Assembly (NCBI GenBank): GCA_028821475.1
Contig: JAPPGB010000144.1
Span: forward strand, 1-51,670
Length of the DNA: 51,670 bases
DNA from: Spirochaetaceae bacterium
GTDB lineage: Bacteria > Spirochaetota > Spirochaetia > SZUA-6 > Bin103
Direction of reading: 5' to 3'
Each line of letters starts with the position of its first letter. Positions within the stretch are counted from its first letter, which is position 1. The notes beneath the pieces were generated by a model that saw only the letters and a list, made by a program, of their open reading frames with translations, was not told the origin of the DNA and did no database searches. The translations under genes were made by a program, and so were the position numbers. Shown here one piece after another: positions 15,824-25,340 of the stretch.

Positions 15824-16134
15824 ACCGCGGGGAGATCTGGCTGCTCGACCTCCCGCGCCCGGACAAGCGCCGCCCGGTATTGATCCTGACGCGGCGCTCA
15901 CTGATCGGCCTCCTGCACACCGTTACGGTGGTCGCCATCACCTCGACCCTCCGCGGCGCGCCCACCGAGGTAGAGTTGGGTACCGCCGAGGGGCTCAAGG
16001 GAAGTTCGTGCGCCAACCTGTGCAACCTGTTCACGGTGGAGCAGCGCCGGCTGCGAACCTTCGTGGGAAGCGTCGATGCGGACAAGATGCGCCAGGTATG
16101 CCGGGCGCTGCTCGTCGCCAGCGGGTGCGACTGA
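15808..16134 (+). CDS. MazF/PemK-type endoribonuclease toxin
   Basis: A 108-residue PemK/MazF protein. The hallmark N-terminus is present as LNRGEIWLLDLPRPDKRRPV, followed by VVAITSTLRG, the LKGSSCANLCNLFTV segment that matches the family active-site loop, and a C-terminal helix. These toxins cut mRNA at short sequences. It overlaps the antitoxin gene by 16 bases, so the two are translationally coupled. Length is normal and no damage is visible. Confidence 0.92.
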   Translation: MARELNRGEIWLLDLPRPDKRRPVLILTRRSLIGLLHTVTVVAITSTLRGAPTEVELGTAEGLKGSSCANLCNLFTVEQRRLRTFVGSVDADKMRQVCRALLVASGCD

Positions 16135-16170
16135 ACCGGGCACACGAACGCCGTGGCGGCGGGGGCCGGG

Positions 16171-17010
16171 TCAGGCGAAGTTGACGCCGGTGATCCGCGG
16201 CCACTCCGCGACCGGCGGCGGCGGGGCGTTGTTGGCTCCGGGCACCGTCTGATCGAAGTCGACCAGCGAGCCGGTCATCATGCCGGACTCGCCGGAGGCC
16301 AGAAAGGCGACGGTGCGGGCGATCTCGTCCGGCTTGAGGAGGCGCCCGAACGGCCTGGATGCCTCGGCTGCCTGCAGCCAGCCGTCGCCGGCGCCGTGGT
16401 AGCGGCGCTGGATGGCGTCCTCGGCCGGGGTGTCCATGGAGCCGACGTGGATGGCGTTCACCCGGATGCGACTGTGCATCACCGCGTTGGCGACGTTCTT
16501 GGTGAGCACGTCGAGGGCGCACTTGGACATGGCGTAGCTCATCAGGAACGGCGGGCCGCAGCGTGCCACCACGCTGGAGATGTTGACGATCGATCCCTCC
16601 ACCCGCTCGCGCTGCATCAGCTTGACGGCATCCTGCATCAGCAGCAGCGGCGCACGGGCGTTGACCGCCATCATGCGATCGAACTCGTCCGGGCTCGCGC
16701 TCCAGATGCTGTCGCGATCGGTGACCGCGGCGGCGTTCACCAGCACGTGCAGGGTGCCGAACCGCTCGTCGGCGGTGGCAACCAGGCGGCGGCAGTTGGC
16801 GACATCGGCAAGGTCGCCGGGCACGTAGTACGCGCGGCAGCCACCGGCTTCCAGGTCCGCCGCTACCGCCTCGCCGCGCGCCACGTCGCGCCCGCTCAGC
16901 ACGATGCCGGCGGCCCCGCGCGCCGCGAACAGGCGCGCCACAGCCTCGCCCAGTCCCTGGCTGCCGCCGGTCACTACCGCAAAGCACCCCTGCAAGGAAT
17001 CATCACTCAT
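16171..17010 (-). CDS. Short-chain dehydrogenase/reductase
   Basis: A 279-residue classical SDR. Cofactor loop TGGSQGLG is at 14-21, NAAA near 92-95, catalytic serine in NISS (142-145), and Y159-x3-K163 in SYAMSK. The substrate is unknown. It begins 7 bases after the stop of the BatE-like gene and so is probably the last gene of the Bat operon transcript, although its function has no evident link to it. Opposite-strand MazF ends convergently 36 bases away. Confidence 0.93.
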   Translation of the reverse strand: MSDDSLQGCFAVVTGGSQGLGEAVARLFAARGAAGIVLSGRDVARGEAVAADLEAGGCRAYYVPGDLADVANCRRLVATADERFGTLHVLVNAAAVTDRDSIWSASPDEFDRMMAVNARAPLLLMQDAVKLMQRERVEGSIVNISSVVARCGPPFLMSYAMSKCALDVLTKNVANAVMHSRIRVNAIHVGSMDTPAEDAIQRRYHGAGDGWLQAAEASRPFGRLLKPDEIARTVAFLASGESGMMTGSLVDFDQTVPGANNAPPPPVAEWPRITGVNFA

Positions 17011-17017
17011 GGCGGCG

Positions 17018-18124
17018 CTACCATAGCCGGGCGCCGGCCCCCTCGCCTACCACGGCGACCGCGTCCTCCGGCAGCCAGGCGCGGCGACCGTCGGCCAGCA
17101 CGACTTGGTACCAGTCGTTGCGCCGCTCCACCACCACCAGTTCGGTACCCGCATGCAGGGCGCCGTCGAAGCTGGCTTCGTAGGCAGCTCCGTCGCCGCG
17201 CCTTGCCACCACCTCAGGCGCCACGACGACCGCCACGTCTTCCTGCGAATCGACCAGGTCCGCCGCTACCGAGCCACCCATGGCTACCGCAACCACCGCC
17301 GCCACCGCCACCACCGTCCCGAGCACCGGGCGGCGCACCCGCTGCCAGCCGCGCGTCGCGTGCAGCCGTTCACGCAATCGCCGAGAGCGCGCGCTGACGG
17401 TGGCCAGGGCGGGCAGCAACGCGAGCAGCCACAGCAGGTTCCACGCACCCAGCAGCAGGCCCGCGCGGACCCGTAGCGGCACCGTGAAGTGCCAGAAGAA
17501 CAGCACGCGCACCACGCCGCCGGCGGCGGTGGGTTCGATCCGGTCGCGGCGCAGGGAGCGGGCGTGGCGCAGGCTCTGCTGCAGGTTGGGGTCGGCCGGG
17601 ATCAGTTGCTGCGCCTCTCGGTAGTACAGGATGGCGCGGCCGACGTCTCCGAGCCGGAAGTAGGTGTTGCCGATGTTGTACAGCAGGTAGCCGTTGCCGC
17701 CCCCGAGCGCGGCGGCGGCTGCCTCGTAGCGCAGCAGCGCGGCGCGAAACTGCTCTGCCGCCTCCGCCGAGCGACGCTCGCCTGCCAGCCGGTTGCCATC
17801 GGCAAAGTGACGCTCCGCTTCGGCGAGCAGCACAGCCGGCGCGGCGGCCGGGGTCGGTGTTGCCGCCGCCTGCGCCACCGCCGGCAAGGCGGCTCCCAAG
17901 CCGCACAGCGTGGCAAGCAGAGCTACCCGCCAACGGAAGCCGGCAAGCGCATCGCGGGTGCCGTGCAACAGCGCAATTCCGGTGCCACGCCGCCGGCCCC
18001 GGAAGGCGCGGCCGCGGCTCCGAAGCGTATCGCGGGTGCCGTGCAACAGCGCAATTCTGGTGCCACGCCGCCGGCCCGGGAAGGCGCGGCCGCGGCTCCG
18101 GGACTGGTCACGCACGTGGCTCAT
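17018..18124 (-). CDS. batE: BatE-like protein: TPR repeats, membrane helices and SH3 domain
   Basis: A 368-residue protein. An arginine-rich N-terminus made of two 26-residue repeats is followed by a signal-like helix ([20 protein letters not shown]) and TPR motifs including [20 protein letters not shown]. Two membrane helices follow (around [18 protein letters not shown] and [20 protein letters not shown]), then a bacterial SH3 domain near the C-terminus ([20 protein letters not shown]). This is the BatE layout of the Bat operon, a membrane complex tied to stress or aerotolerance. The ATG overlaps the BatD stop (ATGA). The doubled N-terminus is odd: no start codon exists between it and the signal helix, so it must be translated or the start is mis-set. 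Confidence 0.8.
   Translation of the reverse strand: MSHVRDQSRSRGRAFPGRRRGTRIALLHGTRDTLRSRGRAFRGRRRGTGIALLHGTRDALAGFRWRVALLATLCGLGAALPAVAQAAATPTPAAAPAVLLAEAERHFADGNRLAGERRSAEAAEQFRAALLRYEAAAAALGGGNGYLLYNIGNTYFRLGDVGRAILYYREAQQLIPADPNLQQSLRHARSLRRDRIEPTAAGGVVRVLFFWHFTVPLRVRAGLLLGAWNLLWLLALLPALATVSARSRRLRERLHATRGWQRVRRPVLGTVVAVAAVVAVAMGGSVAADLVDSQEDVAVVVAPEVVARRGDGAAYEASFDGALHAGTELVVVERRNDWYQVVLADGRRAWLPEDAVAVVGEGAGARLW
17945..18100. repeat. Two tandem copies of a 78-bp unit inside the batE-like gene
   Basis: Units 17945-18022 and 18023-18100 differ at only a few positions. The period of 78 is divisible by three, so the repeat stays in frame, encoding two copies of SRGRAF(P/R)GRRRGT(R/G)IALLHGTRD. 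It precedes the signal-like helix of the BatE-like protein. Confidence 0.85.
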
Positions 18125-20025
18125 CGGCGCAGTTCCTCTTCCACATCGGCAGCCCAGGCGCGCAGATCGGCCGTCACGTCGGCGGTCACGCCGCCGCCGT
18201 AGCGGGCCGCTTCCAGGCCCGCGAACAGAAAGCGGAGTTGTTCGACGTGGTGATCCGATACGCCGCGTTCGCGCAAGAGGCCGGCGACGTCGGCGAAGCC
18301 GTGCACGGGGCTACCCGCCGCGAATCGATCGGCCAAGTAGCTGCGCAGCGCGAGGTGCTGTTCCGATGGATCGGCGTGCGCCGCGTCTCCGCCTGCCTCC
18401 AGGGCGCGGCGCAGCCGGCTCAGGGCGGCGGCGGGGCTGGCCGATCGTCGCCGGCGGCGGCGGACCGCGGCCCACCCGGAGAGCCCGGCCAGCAGCAGCG
18501 GAGCCACCAGCAGGGCGGCCAGCCCGCCCGGCGACGTGACAAAGGCGGCCGCGTCGAAGCGCTGCTCCTTGAGCAGCCGGGCGCCGGAGTAGTTGTGCGC
18601 AATACCCTCCTCACGGCTGGCGACCGCGGCGCTCGGCACCGCCGCGGCGCCGTCGCCCTCGACGTCCAGCATGGTCACCTGGCGGGTCGGCAGCACACTG
18701 AGCGGTATCGCTTCGCTGGCCAGTTCCACGTACCGTCCGCTCGCGGCATCGAACACCACGATGCGCACCGGCGGGATGGCGGTGGTGTGGTGACTGAGTG
18801 CGCGCAGGGTGCGGCGAATGGCGGCGCGATCGAAGGTGGCCGCGGCGACCGGCGCATCGCCGATGCGAAACGCTTCGAAGCCGTCCATCCGGCTGAAATC
18901 GAGGGGCGGCAGGCGGCGCAGGTCGCCGCTGCCGGAAATGGTCACCGTGAGATCGATCGGATCCCCCACCTTCACTTCCAGAGGCGCCGCCTCTGCGCTG
19001 ATGGTGAACTCGCCCACCAGACCGGTAAAGGCGCCGGGCCGCCCCGCGTCCGGCAGTGGCTTCGCTTGCAGCGCCAACTCGTTGGACGGCAGCACGAAGC
19101 GTTGCGAGACCGCCTGCCGGACGGCGCGCCCGAAGACGTCCCGCGTATTGCGAAAACCGGCAATGCCCTCGAACACCAGTGTCGCCTTGGGAATGGTCAG
19201 CTCGCCGGAGCGTTGTGGAATCAACGTGGTGGTGAAGCTCAGCGTCCGGTAGCTCTCTCCGTCAACCGCGGCCTCTCCGCGCTGCCAAATGACCTCCTGT
19301 CCCGATACTTCGAGGCGCACCGGGTCGTCCTCCAGCGTGGCCGGCCGCCGGTGTTCGTAGGTCACGCCGGTATCGGAGCCGTCGAACAGGGGAACGCTCA
19401 ACTGGTGGAAGCGCTCCGGCCCGAGGCGCGGATCCCACATCCAGGTGGTGGTGAGCACCACCGGTTGGCCGACCCAGACCTGCCCTTTATCCAGCGCCAA
19501 GTGCAGGCGGTATCCGTCCACGATGCCGGGCTCGTTCACCTCCACGGTGATCTCCGGCGTGTACCGCTGTGCACCGCCGGCAATCACCGGCAGGGCCGGA
19601 ATGGTGAGCGTACCGGCACGATTGGCGGTGAGCTGATAGGTCATTACATAGCCACGGCGCACCTCGCGGGTGGTATTGCCGTTGATTACGGTCACGCTCT
19701 CGCTGTTGTTGGGGCCCGCCGCCAGCGGACGGACGGTGAAGTCACGCAGCGAGCCGAGGTCGGGCGGCGTTACCTGGTCGGTGCCGCCCACGGCGATCTG
19801 GTAGCGAAACGGGTCGCCTACGTCCACCGCTTGCCGGTCGACGCCGGCCCGCACGGAGATCTCCTGAGCGCCCGCGCCGACCGCGGCCACGACCAGCGTG
19901 AACACCAGCGCGGCGCGGGTCAGCCGGGGCCAGAGAACGCTGCTCACCATCCCGCTTCCGGCCGCGACGCCGCGCAAACGGCGGCGTACGGACCGCACCA
20001 CGCGAAGGGCCAGACTGCCACTCAT
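18121..20025 (-). CDS. batD: BatD-like membrane protein
   Basis: A protein of about 634 residues of the BatD family. A signal peptide lies around LTRAALVFTLVVAAVGAGAQ, followed by a large beta-rich periplasmic region with repeated oxygen-tolerance domains (VDRQAVDVGDPFRYQIAVGG; AEAAPLEVKVGDPIDLTVTI). A membrane helix (GLAALLVAPLLLAGLSGWAA) and a cytoplasmic helical tail follow. The start is uncertain: GTG 20028 overlaps the BatC stop, ATG 20025 follows it, and ATG 19950, preceded by GGAAGCGGG, would give a cleaner signal peptide. It overlaps the BatE-like start by ATGA. It probably forms a complex with the BatA and BatB VWA proteins. Confidence 0.88.
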   Translation of the reverse strand: MSGSLALRVVRSVRRRLRGVAAGSGMVSSVLWPRLTRAALVFTLVVAAVGAGAQEISVRAGVDRQAVDVGDPFRYQIAVGGTDQVTPPDLGSLRDFTVRPLAAGPNNSESVTVINGNTTREVRRGYVMTYQLTANRAGTLTIPALPVIAGGAQRYTPEITVEVNEPGIVDGYRLHLALDKGQVWVGQPVVLTTTWMWDPRLGPERFHQLSVPLFDGSDTGVTYEHRRPATLEDDPVRLEVSGQEVIWQRGEAAVDGESYRTLSFTTTLIPQRSGELTIPKATLVFEGIAGFRNTRDVFGRAVRQAVSQRFVLPSNELALQAKPLPDAGRPGAFTGLVGEFTISAEAAPLEVKVGDPIDLTVTISGSGDLRRLPPLDFSRMDGFEAFRIGDAPVAAATFDRAAIRRTLRALSHHTTAIPPVRIVVFDAASGRYVELASEAIPLSVLPTRQVTMLDVEGDGAAAVPSAAVASREEGIAHNYSGARLLKEQRFDAAAFVTSPGGLAALLVAPLLLAGLSGWAAVRRRRRRSASPAAALSRLRRALEAGGDAAHADPSEQHLALRSYLADRFAAGSPVHGFADVAGLLRERGVSDHHVEQLRFLFAGLEAARYGGGVTADVTADLRAWAADVEEELRR

Positions 20026-20027
20026 CA

Positions 20028-20915
20028 CTACCAGTCCCGCGCCACCGGCTCCATCTCCTGCCGGCGGCGCTCCATCATGGCGGCGAGCGCTTCTTCGGCG
20101 GCAATGATCTGCCGCGCCACCGCGTCAGCCTCCTCGTCGGAGCGCAGGTCCGCGGCCATTTCCTCCTGCGTGCCGGTGTCCTGCTCCCCGGCGTCTTGCG
20201 GCGGTGCCCCTTGCTGCTGTTGCTGCCCCTGTTGCGGCTGGTCCGGATCCTGGCCGGACTCGGCTTCCTGCTGTTCCTGCTGTTCCTGCTGCTGTTCCTG
20301 CTGCTGCTCTTGCTGCTGCCGCGATTGTTCCTGCTGCTGCCGCTGCGCTCCGTTGTCCTGTGAGTCGGTGCTGTCCTGCGCCATCTGCCGGCGCAACTCG
20401 TCCAGCATGGCGCGAGCCCGCTCCAGGTGGTAGGCGGCTTGGACTCGATCGCCATTCAGCCGCAGAGTACGCTCGTAGCTCTTGATGGCGGCCTCCAGCG
20501 CGGCCGGCACAGCCGCGGGATCGGTTTGGGCGAGTTGCTCCGCCTCCGCCATCCAGGAGTGACCGACCGCCAAGTGCCCGGCCGCGGCGAGCCGATCGTC
20601 GTCGGCGCCGTTGATCGAAGCCTGCAAGAGCCGCCGGGCGGCGCCATAGCTGCCAAGCCGGTACGCGGCCGCGCCGGCGTTGTACAACAACCCCGCGTTG
20701 CCGGGCCGCAACTCGGCGGCGCCGGTGAAGGCACTGGCCGCGGTCTCGAAGTCGCCGCCGCGATACGCGGCCATGCCGGCTCGCGCCGCGCGTTCCGGTT
20801 GGCCGATCGCCGCCGCCCCGCCGCCGCCGACGGCCAGCCAAACCGCCACCGCCAGCATGCCAGACACCGGCAAGCTGATGCGCCTGCCTCGATTCCGGCG
20901 GGGAAGCGGCCTCAT
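20028..20915 (-). CDS. batC: BatC-like TPR protein with glutamine-rich tail
   Basis: A 295-residue protein with a signal-like helix (SGMLAVAVWLAVGGGGAAA) and TPR repeats such as ARAGMAAYRGGDFETAASAF and LLYNAGAAAYRLGSYGAARR. A low-complexity stretch of mostly Q and E (residues about 195-245) and an acidic helical end follow. TPR proteins of this kind sit between BatB and BatD in Bat operons. ATG 20915 is chosen because the signal peptide starts there; the open frame continues 300 bases upstream into sequence without family features. It lies about 300 bases after the BatB-type stop, the largest gap in the operon. Confidence 0.82.
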   Translation of the reverse strand: MRPLPRRNRGRRISLPVSGMLAVAVWLAVGGGGAAAIGQPERAARAGMAAYRGGDFETAASAFTGAAELRPGNAGLLYNAGAAAYRLGSYGAARRLLQASINGADDDRLAAAGHLAVGHSWMAEAEQLAQTDPAAVPAALEAAIKSYERTLRLNGDRVQAAYHLERARAMLDELRRQMAQDSTDSQDNGAQRQQQEQSRQQQEQQQEQQQEQQEQQEAESGQDPDQPQQGQQQQQGAPPQDAGEQDTGTQEEMAADLRSDEEADAVARQIIAAEEALAAMMERRRQEMEPVARDW

Positions 20916-21214
20916 CCGACCACCGCCGGCCCGCCCGTTCCACCCATGCGCCGCCGTTACTGCGCGCCGGTCGGCCCGGTCCCGAACGACCGCGAGCGGC
21001 CCGTGGCGGAACCCGGCATCACACCGAAGGCGGCCAGGCGCCGCGGCGGCAAGGCGCGGCGACCGAGCAGTTCGGCCACTTGAGAGCGAGGAGTGACGCG
21101 GCCAGCCCGCATGTAACGCCGCTCGAATGCGGCCGGCGTTTGGGCGTGAGTTGCCCGGCGCAGGGAGGTCGCTCCGGTTCCGCCGAGGCCCATCGCAATG
21201 CCTGAACGGTCTGC

Positions 21215-22366
21215 TCATCCGGACGCCGCTCCCCGTACCTGGTGAGGCGTCGAGCGTCGGCGAGCGGCCGCGGTCGGTTGAACCACCGGTGTGCGCTGAC
21301 GACGCCTGAGGTCGCCGAGGCGCCCCACGAACAGGCGCGGCAGCCGCAACCGGTCCGGCACGGCGGCGGTGACGGCGAACAGCAGCAGGGCGAGGCCGAG
21401 GAAGATCTGAAACCGCTCGTTGATCAGTTCGACCGCCTCCGCCTCCAGCAGGCGGCCCGGGGCGGCGGCGATCATCTCCCGGTACAGGCGTCCCAGGTCC
21501 AGGTTGCCGGTGGCCCAGTGCACGTAGCGGCCCGCCGGGGTGGCGCCGGCCACCGCGCGCAGCAGGTCGGCGTCCAGCGCGCTGAGCACGATCTGGCCGT
21601 CATGCTCCACGTAGACGGCGTCGGCGCGCCCGGACCGCCGCAGGTCGGGGATCGGCTGTCCCGCGGTGTCGTCACCGAGGCCGATGGCCAGGATCCGGGC
21701 ACCGCTCTGGCCGAGCGCCTCGGCGGCCTCGACCGGGAAACTGTCGTGGTCGCCGCCGTCGGTGATCAGCAGCACGTCCTTGAACTCGCGTACCTGGTTG
21801 TCAAGTACGTCATCGTGTACGGTCCGCAACGCATCGCCGAGCAGCGACCCGCCGCGGCTCACGCTGGTTGCCGACAGTTGCCGCACGGCCATGCGGAAGA
21901 ACCCGTAGTCGAAGGTCAGCGGGCTCTTCACCACCGCGCTGCCGGCATACGCCACCAGCGCCACCCGGTCCCCGTCCAACTTCTCCACCGCGTCCAGGAT
22001 CGCCAGTTTGGCGCGTTCCAGCCGGTTGGGGGCCAGATCCTCGGCCAGCATGCTGCGCGAGGTGTCCACCACGAACACCACGTCGCGCCCGCGCCGCTCC
22101 ACGGTGGTGGGACTCGACTCCCAGCCGGGCCGGGCGATGCCGATCACCAGCAGTGCCATCCCGGTCAAGGTGAAGACCGTCAGCAGCGGGCGGGCGCCCG
22201 ACGGCGGCGTCCCCTGCTCCGGCACGGCGCGGAAGCGGCGGGCGTCGCGCCGCCGGGCGCGCCCGGCCAGGTACAGCGCCGCCGCCAGCGGCAGCAGGAG
22301 CCACAGCAACAGGAACGCCTCGGGATGCACGAAGCGCAGCGCGCCGCCGGTTGCAATGAGCGGCAT
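21215..22366 (-). CDS. batB: BatB-like von Willebrand factor A membrane protein
   Basis: A 383-residue protein with membrane helices near residues 15-35 and 60-78 and a VWA domain with intact MIDAS motif DTSRS (101-105). LLITDGGDHDSFPVEAAEAL supplies the second metal-site aspartate. A helix near the C-terminus (FQIFLGLALLLFAVTAAV) precedes a basic tail. The ATG overlaps the BatA stop as TGATG, so 22366 is preferred over a start 54 bases upstream. VWA proteins of this operon are thought to assemble at the membrane with the MoxR ATPase as a metal-dependent chaperone-like system. Confidence 0.88.
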   Translation of the reverse strand: MPLIATGGALRFVHPEAFLLLWLLLPLAAALYLAGRARRRDARRFRAVPEQGTPPSGARPLLTVFTLTGMALLVIGIARPGWESSPTTVERRGRDVVFVVDTSRSMLAEDLAPNRLERAKLAILDAVEKLDGDRVALVAYAGSAVVKSPLTFDYGFFRMAVRQLSATSVSRGGSLLGDALRTVHDDVLDNQVREFKDVLLITDGGDHDSFPVEAAEALGQSGARILAIGLGDDTAGQPIPDLRRSGRADAVYVEHDGQIVLSALDADLLRAVAGATPAGRYVHWATGNLDLGRLYREMIAAAPGRLLEAEAVELINERFQIFLGLALLLFAVTAAVPDRLRLPRLFVGRLGDLRRRQRTPVVQPTAAARRRSTPHQVRGAASG

Positions 22367-23418
22367 CACGGGCTCCGGCGCAACACGGTTGCGCTCAGCA
22401 GGACGGCCGCGAACATGCACGCGGCGGCGGCCAGGGCCCAGGGCACGAAGCGCTCGCGGTAGCTCACGTAGCGCACCGACTCGATCTCGCTGCGCTCCAG
22501 GGCGTCGATCTCGCGGTACACCTCGTGCAGCGCACGCGCGTCGCCGGCAATGCGGAACAGGCCGCCGGTGGTCTCGGCGATGGCGCGCAGGGCCGCCTCA
22601 TCGATCTCGCGACGGCCGAGCCGGAACAGGGTGGTGTTGCCGGAGGAGCGGACCGTCTCGTCCGCGGCAATGCCGATCGCGTGCACGGTGATACCCCAGT
22701 CACGCGCCAGTTCGGCGGCGGCGAGCGGCTCGCGGGTGCCGGTGTTGTTGATGCCGTCGGTGAGCAGCACGATCACCTTGCTCTTGATCTCGTAGGTGGC
22801 GGCGGCGCCCGACGCGCGCAGCTCTTCCTCGGCGGTGTGCAGGCGGGCGGCGGCCAGCGCGATGGCGTCGCCGATCGCGGTGCCGTCCTCGGCGCTGCCC
22901 TTGCCGGCCAGCTCGATGCCGCCCAGGAAGCCGTCGGCGGCGTCGTGGGCCAGGGTGAGCGGCAAAATGGTCTCTGCGTAGCGGGCGAAGGTGACCAGTC
23001 CAATAAGGTCCTGGGAACGCCCCTGCAGGCCGGAGTCGTCGCCGCGAATGAACCGCGCGAGCACCGCCTTGGCGGCCTGCAGGCGGCTCGGGCTGTCCGG
23101 CCCGGCGGCCATCGGCACCCGCATGCTCGACGAGCGATCCACTACCAGCTCGATCGCCACCCCGCGGCTCACGTCCACCACCTGCTCCTGCCCCTCGCGC
23201 GGGCGCGCCAGAGCCACCACCAGCAACAGCAGGGACGCGACCTGCAGCGCCAGCGGCAGCCACGCCAACCGCTGCCGCCACGACGGCGTCACCGCGGCCG
23301 GCAACGCCGCGGAGGAAAAGGTCAGGCCGGCCTGCCGACGCCCGGCCCAGTGGCGCAGCAGCGGCAGCGCCGCCACCACCGGTGCCAGCAGGAACGCCCA
23401 CGGCGCTTCAAACTGCAA
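22366..23418 (-). CDS. batA: BatA-like von Willebrand factor A membrane protein
   Basis: A 350-residue protein beginning LQFEAPWAFLLAPVVAALPL, the usual BatA N-terminus, followed by a helix near residues 52-70. The VWA domain has MIDAS DRSSS (94-98), VIVLLTDGINNTG and a C-terminal helix (PWALAAAACMFAAVLLSATV). The TTG start at 23418 is preferred because GAGGAGGA lies 6-7 bases upstream and it matches the family start; a longer frame to 23469 has no such support. It overlaps the upstream lipoprotein gene by 11 bases. Confidence 0.88.
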   Translation of the reverse strand: MQFEAPWAFLLAPVVAALPLLRHWAGRRQAGLTFSSAALPAAVTPSWRQRLAWLPLALQVASLLLLVVALARPREGQEQVVDVSRGVAIELVVDRSSSMRVPMAAGPDSPSRLQAAKAVLARFIRGDDSGLQGRSQDLIGLVTFARYAETILPLTLAHDAADGFLGGIELAGKGSAEDGTAIGDAIALAAARLHTAEEELRASGAAATYEIKSKVIVLLTDGINNTGTREPLAAAELARDWGITVHAIGIAADETVRSSGNTTLFRLGRREIDEAALRAIAETTGGLFRIAGDARALHEVYREIDALERSEIESVRYVSYRERFVPWALAAAACMFAAVLLSATVLRRSP

Positions 23419-24448
23419 CGGCGTCCTCCTCGGACTCCTCCGCCGGCACCAGGCGCAGTGCGGTAACAAGGTCGGACGCCTTGTCGATCAAGCCGCGGGC
23501 GGCGGCCGCCGGCGGGCGCGCGCCGGCAAACTTGACCTGGTCACAGCTTGCAAGGAAGGCGTGCAGGGCGTGCCGTTGCACGTTGTCCAGCCAGTCAGCG
23601 TCGGCGGCGATCAGCATCAACTCCTCGGTGGTGCGCTCCGGCGCGCGCACCGCGAAACGTTGCTCCAGGTAACGGCGCAGGATATCGGCGACCGCATGGT
23701 GAAACGCCAGCGGATCGCGCTCCGGCAGGTCACCGGCCGCCAGCTCCTGCAGCGCGCGCAGCGCCGCCTCGTGCGGCGGTACCAGCGCCTCGCGGGCACG
23801 GATGCGTGCTGCCCGGCGCCGCCACCAGAACGCGGCGCCGGCCGCGGCGCCGGCCACCCCCAGACCGGCCGCGGCAACCAGCACAATCTGGGCCGTACGC
23901 GGCGCCACCGCCACCGGATCCGCTACCTCGCGCGGACGCGGCGCCGCTTCCGACGGGTCGATCACCGACACCACGGTCACCGGGATCGGCTCCGAGGTCA
24001 GCCAGGTTTCCTCCCCGGCGTCCCCGGCGGCAGCGGGCGCACCCGCGACCGCCACCTGCAGGGCGGGAACGGCATAGTCGCCGGCCAGGAACGGCTGCAG
24101 TTCGAACCGCCGCAGCCAGCGCACCGTGCCGTCTTCCACCAACTCGGGCGGCTCGGTCTGCATCCGTTCCACGCGCAACGAGCCGGCCTCCAATTCGGCG
24201 GACGCGGGCAGCCGCACGGCCCGTCCCTCGGCGGCGTGGACTTCGACCTCCAGGGCGAGCCACTCGGCCGTGGTGATGCGGTCTCGGTCCAGCCGCACCG
24301 CCAACGCGGCGCCGTCCGCGCCGTCCGACCGTTCCACCTGCCAACCGACCACCGCACCCTGCTCCTCCGCGGCCCCGCCGCTACAGCCGGACACCAGCGC
24401 CAGCCACGCGCCGAATACACCCCACGCAATGCCGCGCCCCCAGGTCAC
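23408..24448 (-). CDS. Putative lipoprotein with DUF4381-like membrane segment, Bat operon
   Basis: A 346-residue protein. The first 22 residues form a lipoprotein signal peptide with lipobox VSGC (C22). A beta-rich periplasmic region follows, then a membrane helix at about 186-209 and a cytoplasmic part with DILRRYLEQRFAVRAPERTT. Between DUF58 and BatA, many Bat operons carry a protein with one helix and such a cytoplasmic tail (DUF4381 type). Having both a lipid anchor and a transmembrane helix is unusual. It begins 4 bases after the DUF58 stop. Confidence 0.75.
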   Translation of the reverse strand: MTWGRGIAWGVFGAWLALVSGCSGGAAEEQGAVVGWQVERSDGADGAALAVRLDRDRITTAEWLALEVEVHAAEGRAVRLPASAELEAGSLRVERMQTEPPELVEDGTVRWLRRFELQPFLAGDYAVPALQVAVAGAPAAAGDAGEETWLTSEPIPVTVVSVIDPSEAAPRPREVADPVAVAPRTAQIVLVAAAGLGVAGAAAGAAFWWRRRAARIRAREALVPPHEAALRALQELAAGDLPERDPLAFHHAVADILRRYLEQRFAVRAPERTTEELMLIAADADWLDNVQRHALHAFLASCDQVKFAGARPPAAAARGLIDKASDLVTALRLVPAEESEEDAVAV

Positions 24449-24452
24449 CTTG

Positions 24453-25340
24453 CTACCGCCCGCCCGCGGCGCGCCGCTCGCGCGCCTTGAAGAATCGCAC
24501 CAAGTCGCGCGTCCAAGACTGGTCGGTGTGGATGGGAATCTGGTCGACCCCGAGCCGGCGCAATTGCGCGGACAGCTCTTGCTGCCGCTCCCGCCCGCGC
24601 CGCTCGTAGTCCGCGCGCACCCGGCGGCTGGAGGTGTCGATCAGTACCCGCCGACCGGTCTCCGCGTCCTGCAGGTCGAGCAGCCCGGCACGCGGCAACG
24701 CCATCTCGTGCGGATCGACGATCGACGCGGCGATCAGGTCGTGCCGCGCCGCCGCCAGCCGCAGCGCCGGCTCGTAGTCCGCGGCGAGAAAGTCGGAAAC
24801 CAGGAACACCGTGGCCCGGCGCCGCTGCACGCGGCTGACGAAGCGCAGCGCGGCGCCGATGTCGGTGCGCGTGCCCTCCGGCTCGAAGAACAGCAGCTCC
24901 CGGACCAGTCGCAGCACATGGGTCACCCCCTTCTTGGGCGGGATGAACAGTTCGACGCCGCCGGTGAACGCAACCAGGCCGACGCGGTCGTTGTGGCGGA
25001 TTGCCGAGAACGCCAGCAGCGCGGTCAGTTCCGCGGCCACCTCGGTCTTGCTCTTGGCGATGGAGCCAAACGCTCCGGAAGCGGACAGATCGACCACGAA
25101 CAACACTGTCAGCTCGCGTTCCTCCACGAAGCGCTTCACGTAGGGGTGCCCCATGCGCGCGGTCACGTTCCAGTCGATGCTGCGAATCTCGTCGCCGGGC
25201 TGGTAGTCGCGCACCTCCTGGAACTCGATGCCCTGGCCCCGAAAGACGCTTGCGTACTCGCCGCCGAACACGGTGTCCACGGCGCGCCGGGCGCTGATCT
25301 GGATGTAGCGAATCTGGCGCGCCAACTCCGGGGAGATCAC
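24453..25340 (-). CDS. DUF58 domain protein
   Basis: A 295-residue DUF58 protein, the VWA-like partner of MoxR ATPases. Landmarks are GGEYASVFRGQGIEFQEVRD, YQPGDEIRSIDWNVTARMGH and YVKRFVEERE. A VWA-like core follows with LFVVDLSASG (metal-site DxSxS) and FLVSDFLA. The GTG at 25340 overlaps the MoxR stop (GTGA). The much longer open frame upstream runs antiparallel in frame only and overlaps the MoxR gene, so it is not used. Confidence 0.93.
   Translation of the reverse strand: MISPELARQIRYIQISARRAVDTVFGGEYASVFRGQGIEFQEVRDYQPGDEIRSIDWNVTARMGHPYVKRFVEERELTVLFVVDLSASGAFGSIAKSKTEVAAELTALLAFSAIRHNDRVGLVAFTGGVELFIPPKKGVTHVLRLVRELLFFEPEGTRTDIGAALRFVSRVQRRRATVFLVSDFLAADYEPALRLAAARHDLIAASIVDPHEMALPRAGLLDLQDAETGRRVLIDTSSRRVRADYERRGRERQQELSAQLRRLGVDQIPIHTDQSWTRDLVRFFKARERRAAGGR

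Noticed and set aside
17857-20433. An 858-codon plus-strand open frame across the Bat genes
   Set aside because: Antisense shadow of BatC, BatD and BatE-like genes; composition is arginine- and glycine-rich with no motif.
21242-22462. A 406-codon plus-strand frame
   Set aside because: Antisense shadow of the BatB-like VWA gene.
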